A stretch of DNA of 28,365 nucleotides from AP-15 sp035503615 (GCA_035503615.1 DATJTI010000016.1:1-28365), one strand, 5' to 3'. Counted from the first letter of the stretch, positions 14,194 to 21,890 are shown. Numbers and translations are program-made. The notes: generated from the sequence alone by a model not told the origin.

Positions 14194-16158
14194 TCAGTGA
14201 CCATGGCCGGCATCGCTCGGCGCCGTCGCCGGCAACCGGGCGAGTTCGCCGATATCGGCTGCGAGCGCCGCGGCGCCGGGTCCAGCGCCGGTCCAGCGGG
14301 CGCGCGGATCGCCGGCACGGTTGAGCAGCAACAGTGTGGCACCACGCTCCGAAGGTGCCGCGAACAGCGCCAGGCTCGCCCGGACCGCGGCGGAAACACC
14401 GGCGAGCGGCACGCTCGTCGCGGTCTCGCCCGCGACTGGGGCGCCGCTGAGATCGACGGCAATTATGGTCAGCCTGCCGGCGGTCGCGCCGGACAGGGTG
14501 GCGAGCCGGGCGAGGCGTGCCGCCGAGGGCGGCTCGGAGAACAGCGCCAGCAGCACCGGTCCCTGCCGCAGCACGCTGCGCAAGGTCTGCTGCGTGTGAC
14601 CGGTTTCGTAAGTGAAATCGGGGATCGGCGCGGTGGCCATGGTCGAGACCGATGAGCCGAGCCGGTCTGCAAGCGCGCCGGCGGCGCGTGCCCGAACGAA
14701 ATTGACCACATCCCAGCGGTCGGCCGGGCTTAGCACCGCGGCAAAGCCGGGCATGACCCCGTTGGCCCGGCCGTGGCCGACCCACCAGAACAGATCGCCG
14801 GCACTGTGTGCGAACAGGTGCGGTGCCGTGAGGTCCGCCGGGCGCACCGTCAGCCCGGCGGCGGCCGGACCGTCGCCGCGGCCATCGGCGCCGTGGCACA
14901 ATGCGCAGTTGGCGGCGTAGAGCCGGGCGCCATGGGCGACCGAAGCCGCGGCATAGGGTCGGGCAGGGGTATCGAAGCTTGTCGGATAAGCGGGTTCGAC
15001 CACCGGCCGCGCCGTGATCCAGCCGAGGCCGAGGCACAACCCGAGGCCGGCACCGGCCATCACCATGCGGCGATAATATCCGGCGGCGGCGGTGGCGACG
15101 ATGGCCACGAGGCAGGCGGCGGCACAGAAAGCGAGGATCGCCAGCACCGTCTGCGCGCGCCCAGCGAGCGCGCCCAGATCGAGGCGAAACGGCAACGGCC
15201 AGCCCGGCTCAGTGTGCAGCGCCGGCGGCAGGATGCCGAGCAGGCCGACAATGCCGAGGACGACGAGGCCGAGTGCCGCCTCGATCATGGCGTTGCGGCG
15301 CAAATGGTCGCTCGCCGCCATCGCCCGATGCGGCGAGCCGCCATCCGTCCGGCCCGCATCTGCAGCACCGGCGAGGCGCGGCGCCATGCGCAAGAGGTTG
15401 ACCGCGCCGATCACCACCATCATCGCGAAGATCGTGATCTTGGCCAGCAGCAGCCGGCCATAGAGGGTGCCGATCAGCGCCGGTATGCTGCCGGCGAGAA
15501 ACCAGGTGTTGACGAGACCGGCGGCAAACAGGATTGCGACGCTGAGCCCGGCCAGCACCGAGAAGCGGTGGATCACCCGGCGGGCCGCTGCCATGCCCAC
15601 GGTGCCGGCGGGGTGCCGCAGCTCCGTCAGGAACAGCGCCAGCGGCAACAGCGTGCCGAGCCAGGCGCCGGCCGCCAAGAGGTGGATAATGTCGGCGGCG
15701 AGGTGCAATTCGCCGGGCCGGCCGGGGGTCGCCCCGCCATGTCCGGACCAGGCGAGGCTGCCGAGCAATGCCGCTGCGAGCGCCAGCCCGGCCCAGCGCG
15801 GCAGCAGCGCCTGCCAGTGTCGCCGGGCGATTAGACCGCAGCCCAGCAGCACGGCGATGGCGAAGCGGCCGAGCCAGACCTGGCCGAAGCGGGTCTGCGT
15901 CAGCACGATTGCGACGACGCCCTGCGGCAGCACCGCGGTCAGCGGCAGACCGCCGAGCCGTGCCGCCAGCACCATCAGCCATCCCGCACCTGACAGCAGG
16001 ACCAGGCCGAGGCTTGCCCAGGCAAGGAGCCAGAGCCGCCGCTCGAACCGCGGCGCTGATGGCGCCGTCGCGACGAGACAGCGGAACGCAAACACGCCGG
16101 CGAGCGAGATCGTCGCGGCGTAGTGGACCCCGCGCACCGCCGCCAGAACGTCTTCCAT
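14194..16158 (-). CDS. copD: CopD-like copper protein fused to cytochrome c and thioredoxin-like domains
   Basis: A 654-residue predicted three-part fusion. Residues about 1-370 form a polytopic CopD-type domain, with HLAADIIHLLAAGAWLGTLL as its signature and multiple membrane helices. A monoheme cytochrome c domain follows (about 400-510): CALCH near residue 417-421 and VMPGFAAVLSPADRWDVVNF with the likely Met ligand. The last 130 residues look thioredoxin-like (VLLALFSEPPSAARLARLATL) but have no CxxC. The tail ends DAGHGH. CopD proteins are thought to move copper across the inner membrane with CopC. The ATG at 16158 gives a CopD-like N-terminus; a GTG at 16215 overlapping copC by 11 nt is the alternative. 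It is the last gene of the minus-strand copper operon. Confidence 0.85.
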   Translation of the reverse strand: MEDVLAAVRGVHYAATISLAGVFAFRCLVATAPSAPRFERRLWLLAWASLGLVLLSGAGWLMVLAARLGGLPLTAVLPQGVVAIVLTQTRFGQVWLGRFAIAVLLGCGLIARRHWQALLPRWAGLALAAALLGSLAWSGHGGATPGRPGELHLAADIIHLLAAGAWLGTLLPLALFLTELRHPAGTVGMAAARRVIHRFSVLAGLSVAILFAAGLVNTWFLAGSIPALIGTLYGRLLLAKITIFAMMVVIGAVNLLRMAPRLAGAADAGRTDGGSPHRAMAASDHLRRNAMIEAALGLVVLGIVGLLGILPPALHTEPGWPLPFRLDLGALAGRAQTVLAILAFCAAACLVAIVATAAAGYYRRMVMAGAGLGLCLGLGWITARPVVEPAYPTSFDTPARPYAAASVAHGARLYAANCALCHGADGRGDGPAAAGLTVRPADLTAPHLFAHSAGDLFWWVGHGRANGVMPGFAAVLSPADRWDVVNFVRARAAGALADRLGSSVSTMATAPIPDFTYETGHTQQTLRSVLRQGPVLLALFSEPPSAARLARLATLSGATAGRLTIIAVDLSGAPVAGETATSVPLAGVSAAVRASLALFAAPSERGATLLLLNRAGDPRARWTGAGPGAAALAADIGELARLPATAPSDAGHGH

Positions 16159-16204
16159 CAACCGCCCGGGGCCGATGGCCGCGAAGGGGTGCGACGCCGG
16201 ACCG

Positions 16205-16573
16205 TCATCCGCCACTCACCTGAAAGGTGAAACGCCCCTGTGTCGTGTGGGTGTCGACGGAAAGGGCGTGCCACGTGACGGTGTAGATGCCGGGCGCCAA
16301 ATGCTTTAGCGGCACCTCCAGCTCGGTCCGGTCTTTCGGATCGATCTGCGCCGTGCCGGCGTCGACGTTGTTGCCCGCTTTGTCGGTCACCGTCGCGGTG
16401 GTGAATACTGGTTCGAGCTGCTCGGTGAACCACATCGTCACGGTCCGCGGGGCGGTCGGTACCGAACTGCCCACCGCCGGGATCGCATGGTCGAGAAAGG
16501 CGTGCGCCCTGGCCTGACCGGTGGCAAAGGCGGAGCCGGCGAGGATCGTCGCCATCAGAAAACGTTGCATCAT
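16205..16573 (-). CDS. copC: Periplasmic copper-binding protein CopC
   Basis: A 122-residue secreted protein. A signal peptide (about 1-23, ending GQARA) would leave His24 as the mature N-terminus (HAFLDHAIPAVGSSVPTAP). In CopC proteins this His1, together with an Asp-x-His near the end, binds Cu(II); that pair is seen here in LSVDTHTTQGRFTFQV. The Met/His-rich Cu(I) loop of some CopC proteins is not evident, so a Cu(II)-only type is likely. VTMWFTEQLEPVFTTATVTD and HLAPGIYTVTWHALS are family-typical beta strands. The ATG at 16573 overlaps the previous gene's stop as ATGA; this decides the start over a GTG at 16582. It should deliver or buffer copper for CopD downstream. Confidence 0.92.
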   Translation of the reverse strand: MMQRFLMATILAGSAFATGQARAHAFLDHAIPAVGSSVPTAPRTVTMWFTEQLEPVFTTATVTDKAGNNVDAGTAQIDPKDRTELEVPLKHLAPGIYTVTWHALSVDTHTTQGRFTFQVSGG

Positions 16574-17493
16574 CGCTGCCACAAATTCGTGTTGAACAGA
16601 GGGCGGCCGAGGGAGTTGGGCATGACGTCGTCGAGGAAGACATGGAACTGGACGATGAACCCGGTCCCCTGCAATTGCCGGGTGGCGCCGGTGGCCGGGA
16701 TCAAGGCTTCGATCCCGGCTTGCCAGGTAGTCGCTTCATACAGGACGCCAGGGGCGATTGTGCCGGTGGTCGGGCCGATCGTCGGTGTCGCCATCGCGAT
16801 TTCGACCAGCGGGATCAAATGCGTGAAAAAGGCGGGAGCGTTCAGCGCCTTTACGTTTTGTTGCAGATATGGGAGCGAATATTGCAGCGACGCCGCATAG
16901 TTCCATTGGCTGGGGCTGACGGGCGGTGAATCGGAGATCTGATAGCCGAGTTCTCCGGTGACGGCGAGCGGACGGAAATAGCCGATCGACAGATTGCCGG
17001 CACCCTTGCCGAAATAGACGGTCGGCGTCGTGTTGCTGACAGCGTCAATCGCGCCGGCATTGACCAGCAGCGAGGAGCCGCTGCGAGCGAATTCCCGGAT
17101 CACGCCAAAAGCGAACATGAATTCGTCAGCCTCGTCGCATGGCGGCTGGTCCTTCAGCGTCAGCGAGAGGTTGTCCCATCCGTTCAGATTTTGGCCGGCA
17201 CCGCGTTGCGAGAGGTAGTCGTCATTGATGCCAAAGCCCAAATCGCGGGTGATGGTCTTGTCCCATTCCCAGCCGAAATCGACGATCCGACCCGAGGGAT
17301 TTCCTCCGGATGGCGGTATCGGCTGGTAGGTAATGGTGGGCAGCGACAATTCGTCGTTCACGCCCGGGTCATCCATCGTCAGGGTGGCGGGGAAGACGCG
17401 GGCGCCGCACACCGCATGGGCAAGCGCAGTGGCGCTCGGAACGGCAACCAGAATGAGGATTGCCGCCGCAGCGCGAACAGAAGAAAGGGGCAT
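16570..17493 (-). CDS. Predicted outer-membrane beta-barrel protein in copper operon
   Basis: A 307-residue exported protein with a clear signal peptide (MPLSSVRAAAAILILVAV, cleavage probably after ATALA). The mature part has alternating hydrophobic/polar strands and aromatic residues (GYFRPLAVTGELGYQIS, WNYAASLQYSLPYLQQ, PGVLYEATTWQAGIEALIP) and ends near FHVFLDDVMPNSLGRPLF. This pattern fits a small outer-membrane barrel of the transporter-like kind sometimes seen beside copC/copD. I do not recognise a named family with certainty. One Cys lies near the mature N-terminus (HAVCGARVFP) and another in QPPCDEADEF. GGAG lies 9 nt upstream of the ATG. Its stop overlaps copC by 4 nt, so it probably works with copper uptake or export, but that is inference from position. 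Confidence 0.75.
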   Translation of the reverse strand: MPLSSVRAAAAILILVAVPSATALAHAVCGARVFPATLTMDDPGVNDELSLPTITYQPIPPSGGNPSGRIVDFGWEWDKTITRDLGFGINDDYLSQRGAGQNLNGWDNLSLTLKDQPPCDEADEFMFAFGVIREFARSGSSLLVNAGAIDAVSNTTPTVYFGKGAGNLSIGYFRPLAVTGELGYQISDSPPVSPSQWNYAASLQYSLPYLQQNVKALNAPAFFTHLIPLVEIAMATPTIGPTTGTIAPGVLYEATTWQAGIEALIPATGATRQLQGTGFIVQFHVFLDDVMPNSLGRPLFNTNLWQR

Positions 17494-17521
17494 GGAAGCG
17501 CGCTCCAAATCGCAGAACCTT

Positions 17522-17541
17522 CCCGGCCGGTGACGGCCGGG
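17522..17541 (-). other. Hairpin in leader of the outer-membrane protein gene
   Basis: CCCGGCC and GGCCGGG form a perfect 7-bp stem around a 6-nt loop, about 28 nt upstream of the ATG at 17493 on the transcribed strand, in the 178-bp gap after the DUF2946-like gene. No T-run follows, so a Rho-independent terminator is unlikely. It could affect translation or mRNA decay. No riboswitch consensus was recognised. Confidence 0.35.
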
Positions 17542-17671
17542 CGCAATCGGTCGCCGGGGGAAACCGGACCCGCTGCGGCTTCGTCGGATGGTCTCGTTCG
17601 CGACGAAATCACCGGACGCGCATGCCCGGAGCGCAGCGAGTGGTCCGCCGGATCCCGTTATCGGGAGGAGT

Positions 17672-18103
17672 TCAGGTGCAGCGAACGGGGGGAGCGCGAG
17701 AGTGATAGGCCGAAGGCGAGGGCAGCGCCGGGTCCGCCTCGGCGGCAACCGTTGCCCGAGGCTTTTCGAGCTGCGGCGGCGGCGGTAACGCTGCCGAGGT
17801 GGGGGGCGTAAATCCGACGGCAATCCCTGCGGGTCCGCAGAACGGGGTGGCCGCCGGATGAAACCCGGCATGCGAACGGGACGGATCGGTCCCCGGCTCG
17901 TGCCCCGTCAGCAGGGCCAGCGCCCACCACGCGGGATCGTGCGATCGGGGAGCGCTGCCTTCGTAATGGCCGCATTCGTGGGCGTCGGCAAAGCCGATGG
18001 CGAGCCCGAAAGCGAGGTGAATCGGGACGAGCGCATCAAGGCCAAGCGCAATCACGCCGAGCCATGCGGCGATGAACGCCAGCCTCGGCCTGCGTCGCCT
18101 CAT
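17672..18103 (-). CDS. Small His-rich exported protein, DUF2946-like
   Basis: A 143-residue protein with a basic start (MRRRRPRLAFIAAWLGVIALG) and one or two hydrophobic segments (about 9-40), then a histidine-bearing region (FADAHECGHYEGSAPRSHD, TGHEPG, SHAGFHPAATPFCG) and a proline-rich tail ending SRAPPVRCT. The overall plan (N-terminal membrane anchor, His/Cys middle, terminal RAPP) resembles the DUF2946 group, often found near copper genes, but I am not certain of the family. A GGGCGGGA stretch precedes the ATG. As first gene of the run leading to copC/copD it may bind a metal; this is inferred from composition and context. Confidence 0.6.
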   Translation of the reverse strand: MRRRRPRLAFIAAWLGVIALGLDALVPIHLAFGLAIGFADAHECGHYEGSAPRSHDPAWWALALLTGHEPGTDPSRSHAGFHPAATPFCGPAGIAVGFTPPTSAALPPPPQLEKPRATVAAEADPALPSPSAYHSRAPPVRCT

Positions 18104-18428
18104 TACCGTCCCGCCCCACGCTGGGCACCTCTTAGGCCGGCGCCCGCGACGGAGCCTAGAGCGCGAGTACGGGAGTTGTAAACCGGGTGGCTCCCAGCCG
18201 CTCGCCTGAAGCGCCGGGGATTGCGAATGATTGCCGGGGATTGCGCCTGATCGGTGTCGCGCGAGGGTGACAGCGGCCGCGTCGCTTCGCGCGATGGCGG
18301 TTCAATCCCGGATGTGGGCGCGGTAGTTTTACGGGCATGATCGCCGGGCGTGACCGGGCCATCCGGGCGAAATCCGGAGGAGCTGTTGCGGGGGCACGAG
18401 CTTTCTTCAACATCGATGGACCCCGCGC
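18104..18428. other. 325-bp divergent intergenic region, no gene seen
   Basis: This region separates the copper operon (minus) from the TauE/SafE gene (plus). I see no convincing reading frame. It contains two direct copies of GCCGGGGATTGCG (18213-18225 and 18233-18245). Promoters for both directions are expected here, but no strong -35/-10 pair was found, and no CueR- or CopR-like operator was recognised. Confidence 0.6.
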
Positions 18429-19193
18429 ATGAATTTCGTGGATTGGGCCGGGCTCGCAATGGCGGCCTTCGCCGCGGCGTTGCTGCAGGCGGCCGGCGGT
18501 TTTGGCTTCGCGATCATCGCGGTTCCGCTGTTTCTGATCGTCGTCGAGCCGCAGCGCGCCGTGCAGCTCGTCATCATCCTCTCCACCGTGCTGTGCCTCG
18601 CGGTGCTGCCGGGACTGTGGCGGGCGACGGCGCCGCGGCTGTTTGTGCGGCTGACGCTGGGCAGTCTCGCCGGGCTGCCGCTCGGGCTCGTCGCGTTCCG
18701 GTACGCCGATCCGAGGGCCGTGCGGCTGATCGTCGGGACGGCAATCCTCGTCTTCGCACTGCTGCTCGCGCTGATGCGCCAGCGGCACGGCGGCGGTCGC
18801 GCGCTCGTGGCGATGACCGCAGGCCGCGATCTGGCAACCGGGGCGGTGTCGGGCATCGCCACCTCGCTGGCCGGCATCTCGGGGCCGCCGATCGTGATCT
18901 ATCTGCTGTTGACCGAGGCACCGCCGCGCACGCTGCGCGCGACGCTGATCGCATATTTTGCGCTCGCCTATGCGCTGACGCTGGCCGCCAATATCGCGAC
19001 GATCGGCGTTCCGGCGCAGACCTGGCTCGCCGCCGGAATCCTGATCCCGTTTGCGGTGGCGGGCGGCCTCGTCGGCCGGCCGCTCGGTGACCGGCTCGGC
19101 GCCGCCGCCTTTGCCGCGCTGGCGACCGGCGTGCTCGCCGCGGCCGGGCTCTATATACTCTTCACCGCGGCCTTCGCGGCGGCGAAGCTCTAG
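18429..19193 (+). CDS. TauE/SafE family membrane exporter
   Basis: A 254-residue inner-membrane protein with about 7-8 hydrophobic helices. The family shows an N-terminal LQAAGGFGFAIIAVPLFLIV motif and a matching second-half SGIATSLAGISGPPIVIYLL motif, reflecting the internal duplication of TauE/SafE proteins. Members export sulfite, sulfoacetate or other organosulfur and small anions. The ligand here is unknown. The ribosome site before the ATG is weak (ATGGACC), and a strong GGAGGAG further upstream at about 18376-18382 is not in register with a usable start. It is divergent from the copper operon and followed by a 196-bp gap. Length is typical. Confidence 0.85.
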   Translation: MNFVDWAGLAMAAFAAALLQAAGGFGFAIIAVPLFLIVVEPQRAVQLVIILSTVLCLAVLPGLWRATAPRLFVRLTLGSLAGLPLGLVAFRYADPRAVRLIVGTAILVFALLLALMRQRHGGGRALVAMTAGRDLATGAVSGIATSLAGISGPPIVIYLLLTEAPPRTLRATLIAYFALAYALTLAANIATIGVPAQTWLAAGILIPFAVAGGLVGRPLGDRLGAAAFAALATGVLAAAGLYILFTAAFAAAKL

Positions 19194-19347
19194 GCGGTTG
19201 CCCGGGGACCGGCACCACCCGGCGAGAGCGCATCGGGTGTTGCCGACATAGGCTAGTGACGGCGATGGCACTGTCGAGTATTATCGCACCGCGAGTGTCA
19301 GCCGCCCCGGAACGCTCCGCTGCTGCAAAAGGATGATGTACCGAGGC

Positions 19348-19377
19348 TTGACCTGTGGTTGTGTGCAACATTGTAGA
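19348..19377 (+). promoter_or_regulatory. Possible promoter for the small membrane protein gene
   Basis: TTGACC at 19348-19353 is a good -35. The best -10 candidate is TGTAGA at 19372-19377 with an 18-bp spacer, which is poor. The pair sits just before the ATG at 19390. GTTG-TGTG-CAAC between them is a small inverted repeat. Confidence 0.3.
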
Positions 19378-19389
19378 TGCCCAGGTGAA

Positions 19390-19656
19390 ATGATGATCGG
19401 CCCGCCCGGATTGCCCAAGTACGGACGCCGAGTCTTTTCTTTCGCCACTGCAAAGCCGCGCCGGTCGCGACAGCGATTGAATACGTGGAAATGGGTGACC
19501 GGGCTGTACCTGGCGGGGGTGCTCGCGCATTTCAGTCATCATATGGTTTTTGACTTCGCCCAGGGCGATCCGTCATTCGGCGCGGCGTTGACCAGCGCGC
19601 CGGTCAGCCTGGTCTGGCCGGCCGATCTGATCGGTACTCTGATCGCGATGAGCTGA
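19390..19656 (+). CDS. Small hypothetical membrane protein
   Basis: An 88-residue reading frame with a basic N-terminal part (about 9-30, KYGRRVF...KPRRSRQRL), then two hydrophobic stretches: WKWVTGLYLAGVLAHFSHHM (33-52) and SLVWPADLIGTLIAM (73-87). The His cluster AHFSHH in the first helix stands out. Two adjacent ATGs (19390 and 19393) follow AGGTGAA. Composition is a little lower in GC than neighbours. I do not recognise the family. It is kept because the hydrophobic pattern is coherent and nothing convincing occupies the opposite strand. Confidence 0.5.
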   Translation: MMIGPPGLPKYGRRVFSFATAKPRRSRQRLNTWKWVTGLYLAGVLAHFSHHMVFDFAQGDPSFGAALTSAPVSLVWPADLIGTLIAMS

Positions 19657-19722
19657 CCCGGCGCGCGCATCCCCCGGAGAGGCGTCCGCCCGGGATCGTC
19701 GGCCGGTCTTGCAGCACCACCC

Positions 19723-19751
19723 TTGCGGCTGGTTTGGCGAGCCGACACAAT
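19723..19751 (+). promoter_or_regulatory. Putative promoter for the DUF35/thiolase-like pair
   Basis: TTGCGG at 19723-19728 and CACAAT at 19746-19751 are separated by 17 bp. The predicted start lies near 19758, about 32 nt before the GTG start of the first gene. Confidence 0.4.
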
Positions 19752-19789
19752 GCCGCCGGCGGAAGGCGAACCGGCAGAGGGGGGACATC

Positions 19790-20188
19790 GTGGAGCGGAT
19801 CTCGCAATCGCCGCTGGCGGTCTATCAGACCCATCTCGATCGCGGCGAACTCGCCTATCAGTGGAGCATCGAGGCGAACCGTGCGGTGTTCTACCCGCGG
19901 GTGATCTGTCCCTATACCGGCAGCGACCGGCTCGAATGGCGGGTCAGCGCGGGGCTCGGCACGGTCTATGCGACGACCGTCACCCATCCGCGCGAAGGTG
20001 CCCCCTACAATGTGGCGCTGATCGATATGGACGAAGGGTTCCGGCTGATGAGCCGGGTCGAGGATTTGGCGCCCGAGGCTGTGCGGATCGGCATGCGCGT
20101 CAAATTCCGCGTGCACCGGCCTGGCGGCGATCGGGCTTCGGGTGACGAGCCGGCCTACCCGGTCTTCGCTCCGATAGAGGCCGCGTGA
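19790..20188 (+). CDS. DUF35/OB-fold acyl-CoA-associated protein
   Basis: A 132-residue protein of the kind encoded beside thiolase-like genes. The start is GTG at 19790, supported by GAGGGGGG about 6 nt upstream; the earlier in-frame sequence is unconserved-looking. An N-terminal helix (YQTHLDRGELAYQW) is followed by the zinc-ribbon position, FYPRVICPYTGSDRLEW, and the OB-fold (GLGTVYATTVTHP, YNVALIDMDEGFRLMSRVED). Family members usually have CPxCGS here; this one has CPYTGS with only one Cys, so the zinc ribbon seems lost. The stop TGA shares its last base with the ATG of the next gene. Such proteins form complexes with their partner thiolase and are thought to channel acyl-CoA; that is inferred here. 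Confidence 0.85.
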   Translation: MERISQSPLAVYQTHLDRGELAYQWSIEANRAVFYPRVICPYTGSDRLEWRVSAGLGTVYATTVTHPREGAPYNVALIDMDEGFRLMSRVEDLAPEAVRIGMRVKFRVHRPGGDRASGDEPAYPVFAPIEAA

Positions 20189-21351
20189 TGGACGGGCTCG
20201 TGCGCGGCGCGGCGGCGATCGTCGGTGTCGCCGAAAGCGATTTGGGCGCCGTCGCCGCCGAGATGAGCCCGATCGATCTGATGGCGCAAGGCATCCATCG
20301 CGCGCTCGCCGATTGCGGGCTTTCGCTCAAGGACATCGACGGCCTCATCTGCGCCACCGCGCAAAGCCGCACCTCGGGTCTCAACCTCGCCGAATATCTC
20401 GGCATCTCGCCGTCATTCATCGACACGACGATCCTCGGCGGCTCGTCCTTTATGTTTCATGTGGCACACGCCCAGGCGGCATTGCAGCTCGGTCTGTGCC
20501 AGGTCGCGGTCATCGCCTATGGCTCGACGCAGCGCACGATCGGCCGCCGCCACGCCTCGGTGCGCGAATACAATCCCTATGAGACGCCGTTCCGGCCGTT
20601 CCTGCCATCAACGGCCTACGCGCTCGCCGCCTCGCGCCACATGCATCAATACGGCACGACGCGCGAGCAATTGGCCGCGGTCGCGGTGGCCGCGCGGCAA
20701 TGGGCTTTGCTGAACCCGGTCGCCTGGGAAAAGAAGCCGCTGACCATCGCCGAGGTGCTCGGCGCGCGGATGATCAGCTACCCGTTCACGGTGCGCGACA
20801 TTTGTCTCGTGACCGATGGCGGCGGTGCCGTGATCATGACCGCGGCCGAGCGCGCCCGCTCGTTGAAAAAACCGCCCGCTTATGTGCTCGGCTGCGGCCA
20901 GGCGATCACCCACGCCAACATTTCGAGCATGCCCGATTTGACGGTGACCGGTGCGGCGGCCTCGGGCCGCCAAGCCTACGACATGGCCAAGCTCGGGCCA
21001 GGTGACATCGACGTCCTCGAGCTTTACGACGCGTTCACGATCAACCCGATCCTGTTTCTCGAGGATCTCGGCTTTTGCCAAAAGGGCGAGGGCGGGGCGT
21101 TTGTCGAAAACGGCCGCATCGCCCCCGGCGGCGAATTGCCGGTCAACACCAATGGCGGCGGGCTCTCCTATTGCCACCCCGGCATGTACGGCCTCTTGCT
21201 GTTGATCGAAGCGACCCGCCAATTGCGCGGCGAATGCGGCGACCGCCAGGTCGCGAATTGCGAAACCGCGATCGCCCACGGCAATGGCGGCGTCCTGTCG
21301 TCACAGAGCACCGTGATCCTCGGCACAGCGGCGACGGTGTCGGCAGCATGA
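20188..21351 (+). CDS. Thiolase-like protein (SCP2-thiolase type), nucleophile Cys not seen
   Basis: A 387-residue thiolase-superfamily protein partnered with the DUF35 gene (TGATG overlap). The N-terminal half has AAIVGVAESDLG and LSLKDIDGLICATAQ, as in SCP2-type thiolases. At the position of the usual nucleophile (NNNCSTGS in SCP2 thiolases) it reads TTILGGSSFMFHVAHAQAAL, with no Cys. In the C-terminal half, ELYDAFTINPILFLEDLGF and VNTNGGGLSYCHPGMYG retain a His, and the last motif is AIAHGNGGVLSS rather than a Cys-containing one. Classical thiolytic cleavage is therefore doubtful; it may catalyse an aldol-type or other acyl-CoA reaction, as proposed for some thiolase/DUF35 pairs. The upstream GTG at 20185 is less likely than the ATG. 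Confidence 0.87.
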   Translation: MDGLVRGAAAIVGVAESDLGAVAAEMSPIDLMAQGIHRALADCGLSLKDIDGLICATAQSRTSGLNLAEYLGISPSFIDTTILGGSSFMFHVAHAQAALQLGLCQVAVIAYGSTQRTIGRRHASVREYNPYETPFRPFLPSTAYALAASRHMHQYGTTREQLAAVAVAARQWALLNPVAWEKKPLTIAEVLGARMISYPFTVRDICLVTDGGGAVIMTAAERARSLKKPPAYVLGCGQAITHANISSMPDLTVTGAAASGRQAYDMAKLGPGDIDVLELYDAFTINPILFLEDLGFCQKGEGGAFVENGRIAPGGELPVNTNGGGLSYCHPGMYGLLLLIEATRQLRGECGDRQVANCETAIAHGNGGVLSSQSTVILGTAATVSAA

Positions 21352-21370
21352 TCGACAGGAAGTGATCGGA

Positions 21371-21835
21371 ATGAGGGGCGACCGAAATTCTCCGCCAAAG
21401 ACCGGTTGGGCCAAAATGGTGGCGGAGCTTCATGTTGTCGATTTGGAAATCAGCCTTGCGTTCTGGAAAGATATCATCGGTTTTGAAATCGCCTTTAGCC
21501 GTGAAGAAGAAAAATTCGTTTATCTGGAGCATCCTGAAGGTCAGCAAATCATGCTGTGCCAGCGTCATGGCCGCTTCGAGACAGGGCCCATGCAACCTCC
21601 GCTGGGGCAAGGCGCGATGTTTCAGATTTATTTCGAGGATGCCAGCGCGATTCTAGACAAACTGGCCTCCGAAAATTGGCCGGTCTATCTTGGCCCTCGC
21701 GAAGTGTGGCGTAGAACAGGCGACCGCGAGTCGGGTCAGCGAGAAGTCTTTGTCCAGGACCCTGACGGTTATCTGCTGATGCTCGCCCAGAACATTGGTG
21801 AAAGAGCTCTGCTCCCTCAGACGGCTCGGTCCTGA
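21371..21835 (+). CDS. VOC-family (glyoxalase/bleomycin-resistance-like) protein
   Basis: A 154-residue protein of the vicinal-oxygen-chelate superfamily. The first beta-alpha-beta unit is VAELHVVDLEISLAFWKDII and the last strand is VFVQDPDGYLLMLAQNIGE, with the usual terminal Glu absent or shifted. FVYLEHPEGQQIMLCQRHGR fits the bleomycin-resistance subgroup, which binds drugs rather than converting them. Activity is unknown. The ATG at 21371 is chosen because AGGAAG lies about 9 nt upstream; a GTG at 21362 would place that site too close, and an ATG at 21416 would trim a poorly conserved leader. Codons are visibly AT-richer than in neighbouring genes, suggesting later acquisition. It follows the thiolase-like gene by 19 nt. 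Confidence 0.82.
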   Translation: MRGDRNSPPKTGWAKMVAELHVVDLEISLAFWKDIIGFEIAFSREEEKFVYLEHPEGQQIMLCQRHGRFETGPMQPPLGQGAMFQIYFEDASAILDKLASENWPVYLGPREVWRRTGDRESGQREVFVQDPDGYLLMLAQNIGERALLPQTARS

Positions 21836-21860
21836 CCGACAAGCGTCTGGGCTCCTGACG

Positions 21861-21890
21861 TTGGCATCCAATCGCTTCGAAATAAATAAT
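21861..21890 (+). promoter_or_regulatory. Putative promoter for the beta-oxidation gene
   Basis: TTGGCA at 21861-21866 and AATAAT at 21885-21890 are separated by 18 bp in an AT-rich patch (CGAAATAAATAATCCG), unusual for this region. It lies about 80 bp before the start at 21972. Confidence 0.4.

Noticed and set aside
17494..17671. Cobalamin or other riboswitch in the leader before the barrel gene
   Set aside because: No B12-box or other riboswitch consensus was found; only simple GC-rich hairpins are present.
16583..17871. Longer version of the outer-membrane protein extending upstream to 17871
   Set aside because: The extension is Arg/Pro-rich and lacks sense, and the internal ATG at 17493 starts a clear signal peptide with an appropriate ribosome site.
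18213..18245. Two GCCGGGGATTGCG copies considered as a CRISPR or iteron array
   Set aside because: Only two copies, 13 bp each, with a 7-bp spacer; no array or replication gene nearby.
18296..18320. GGTTCAATCCC resembling a tRNA T-loop
   Set aside because: The flanking bases do not form a T-stem, and no anticodon or acceptor stem can be folded around it.
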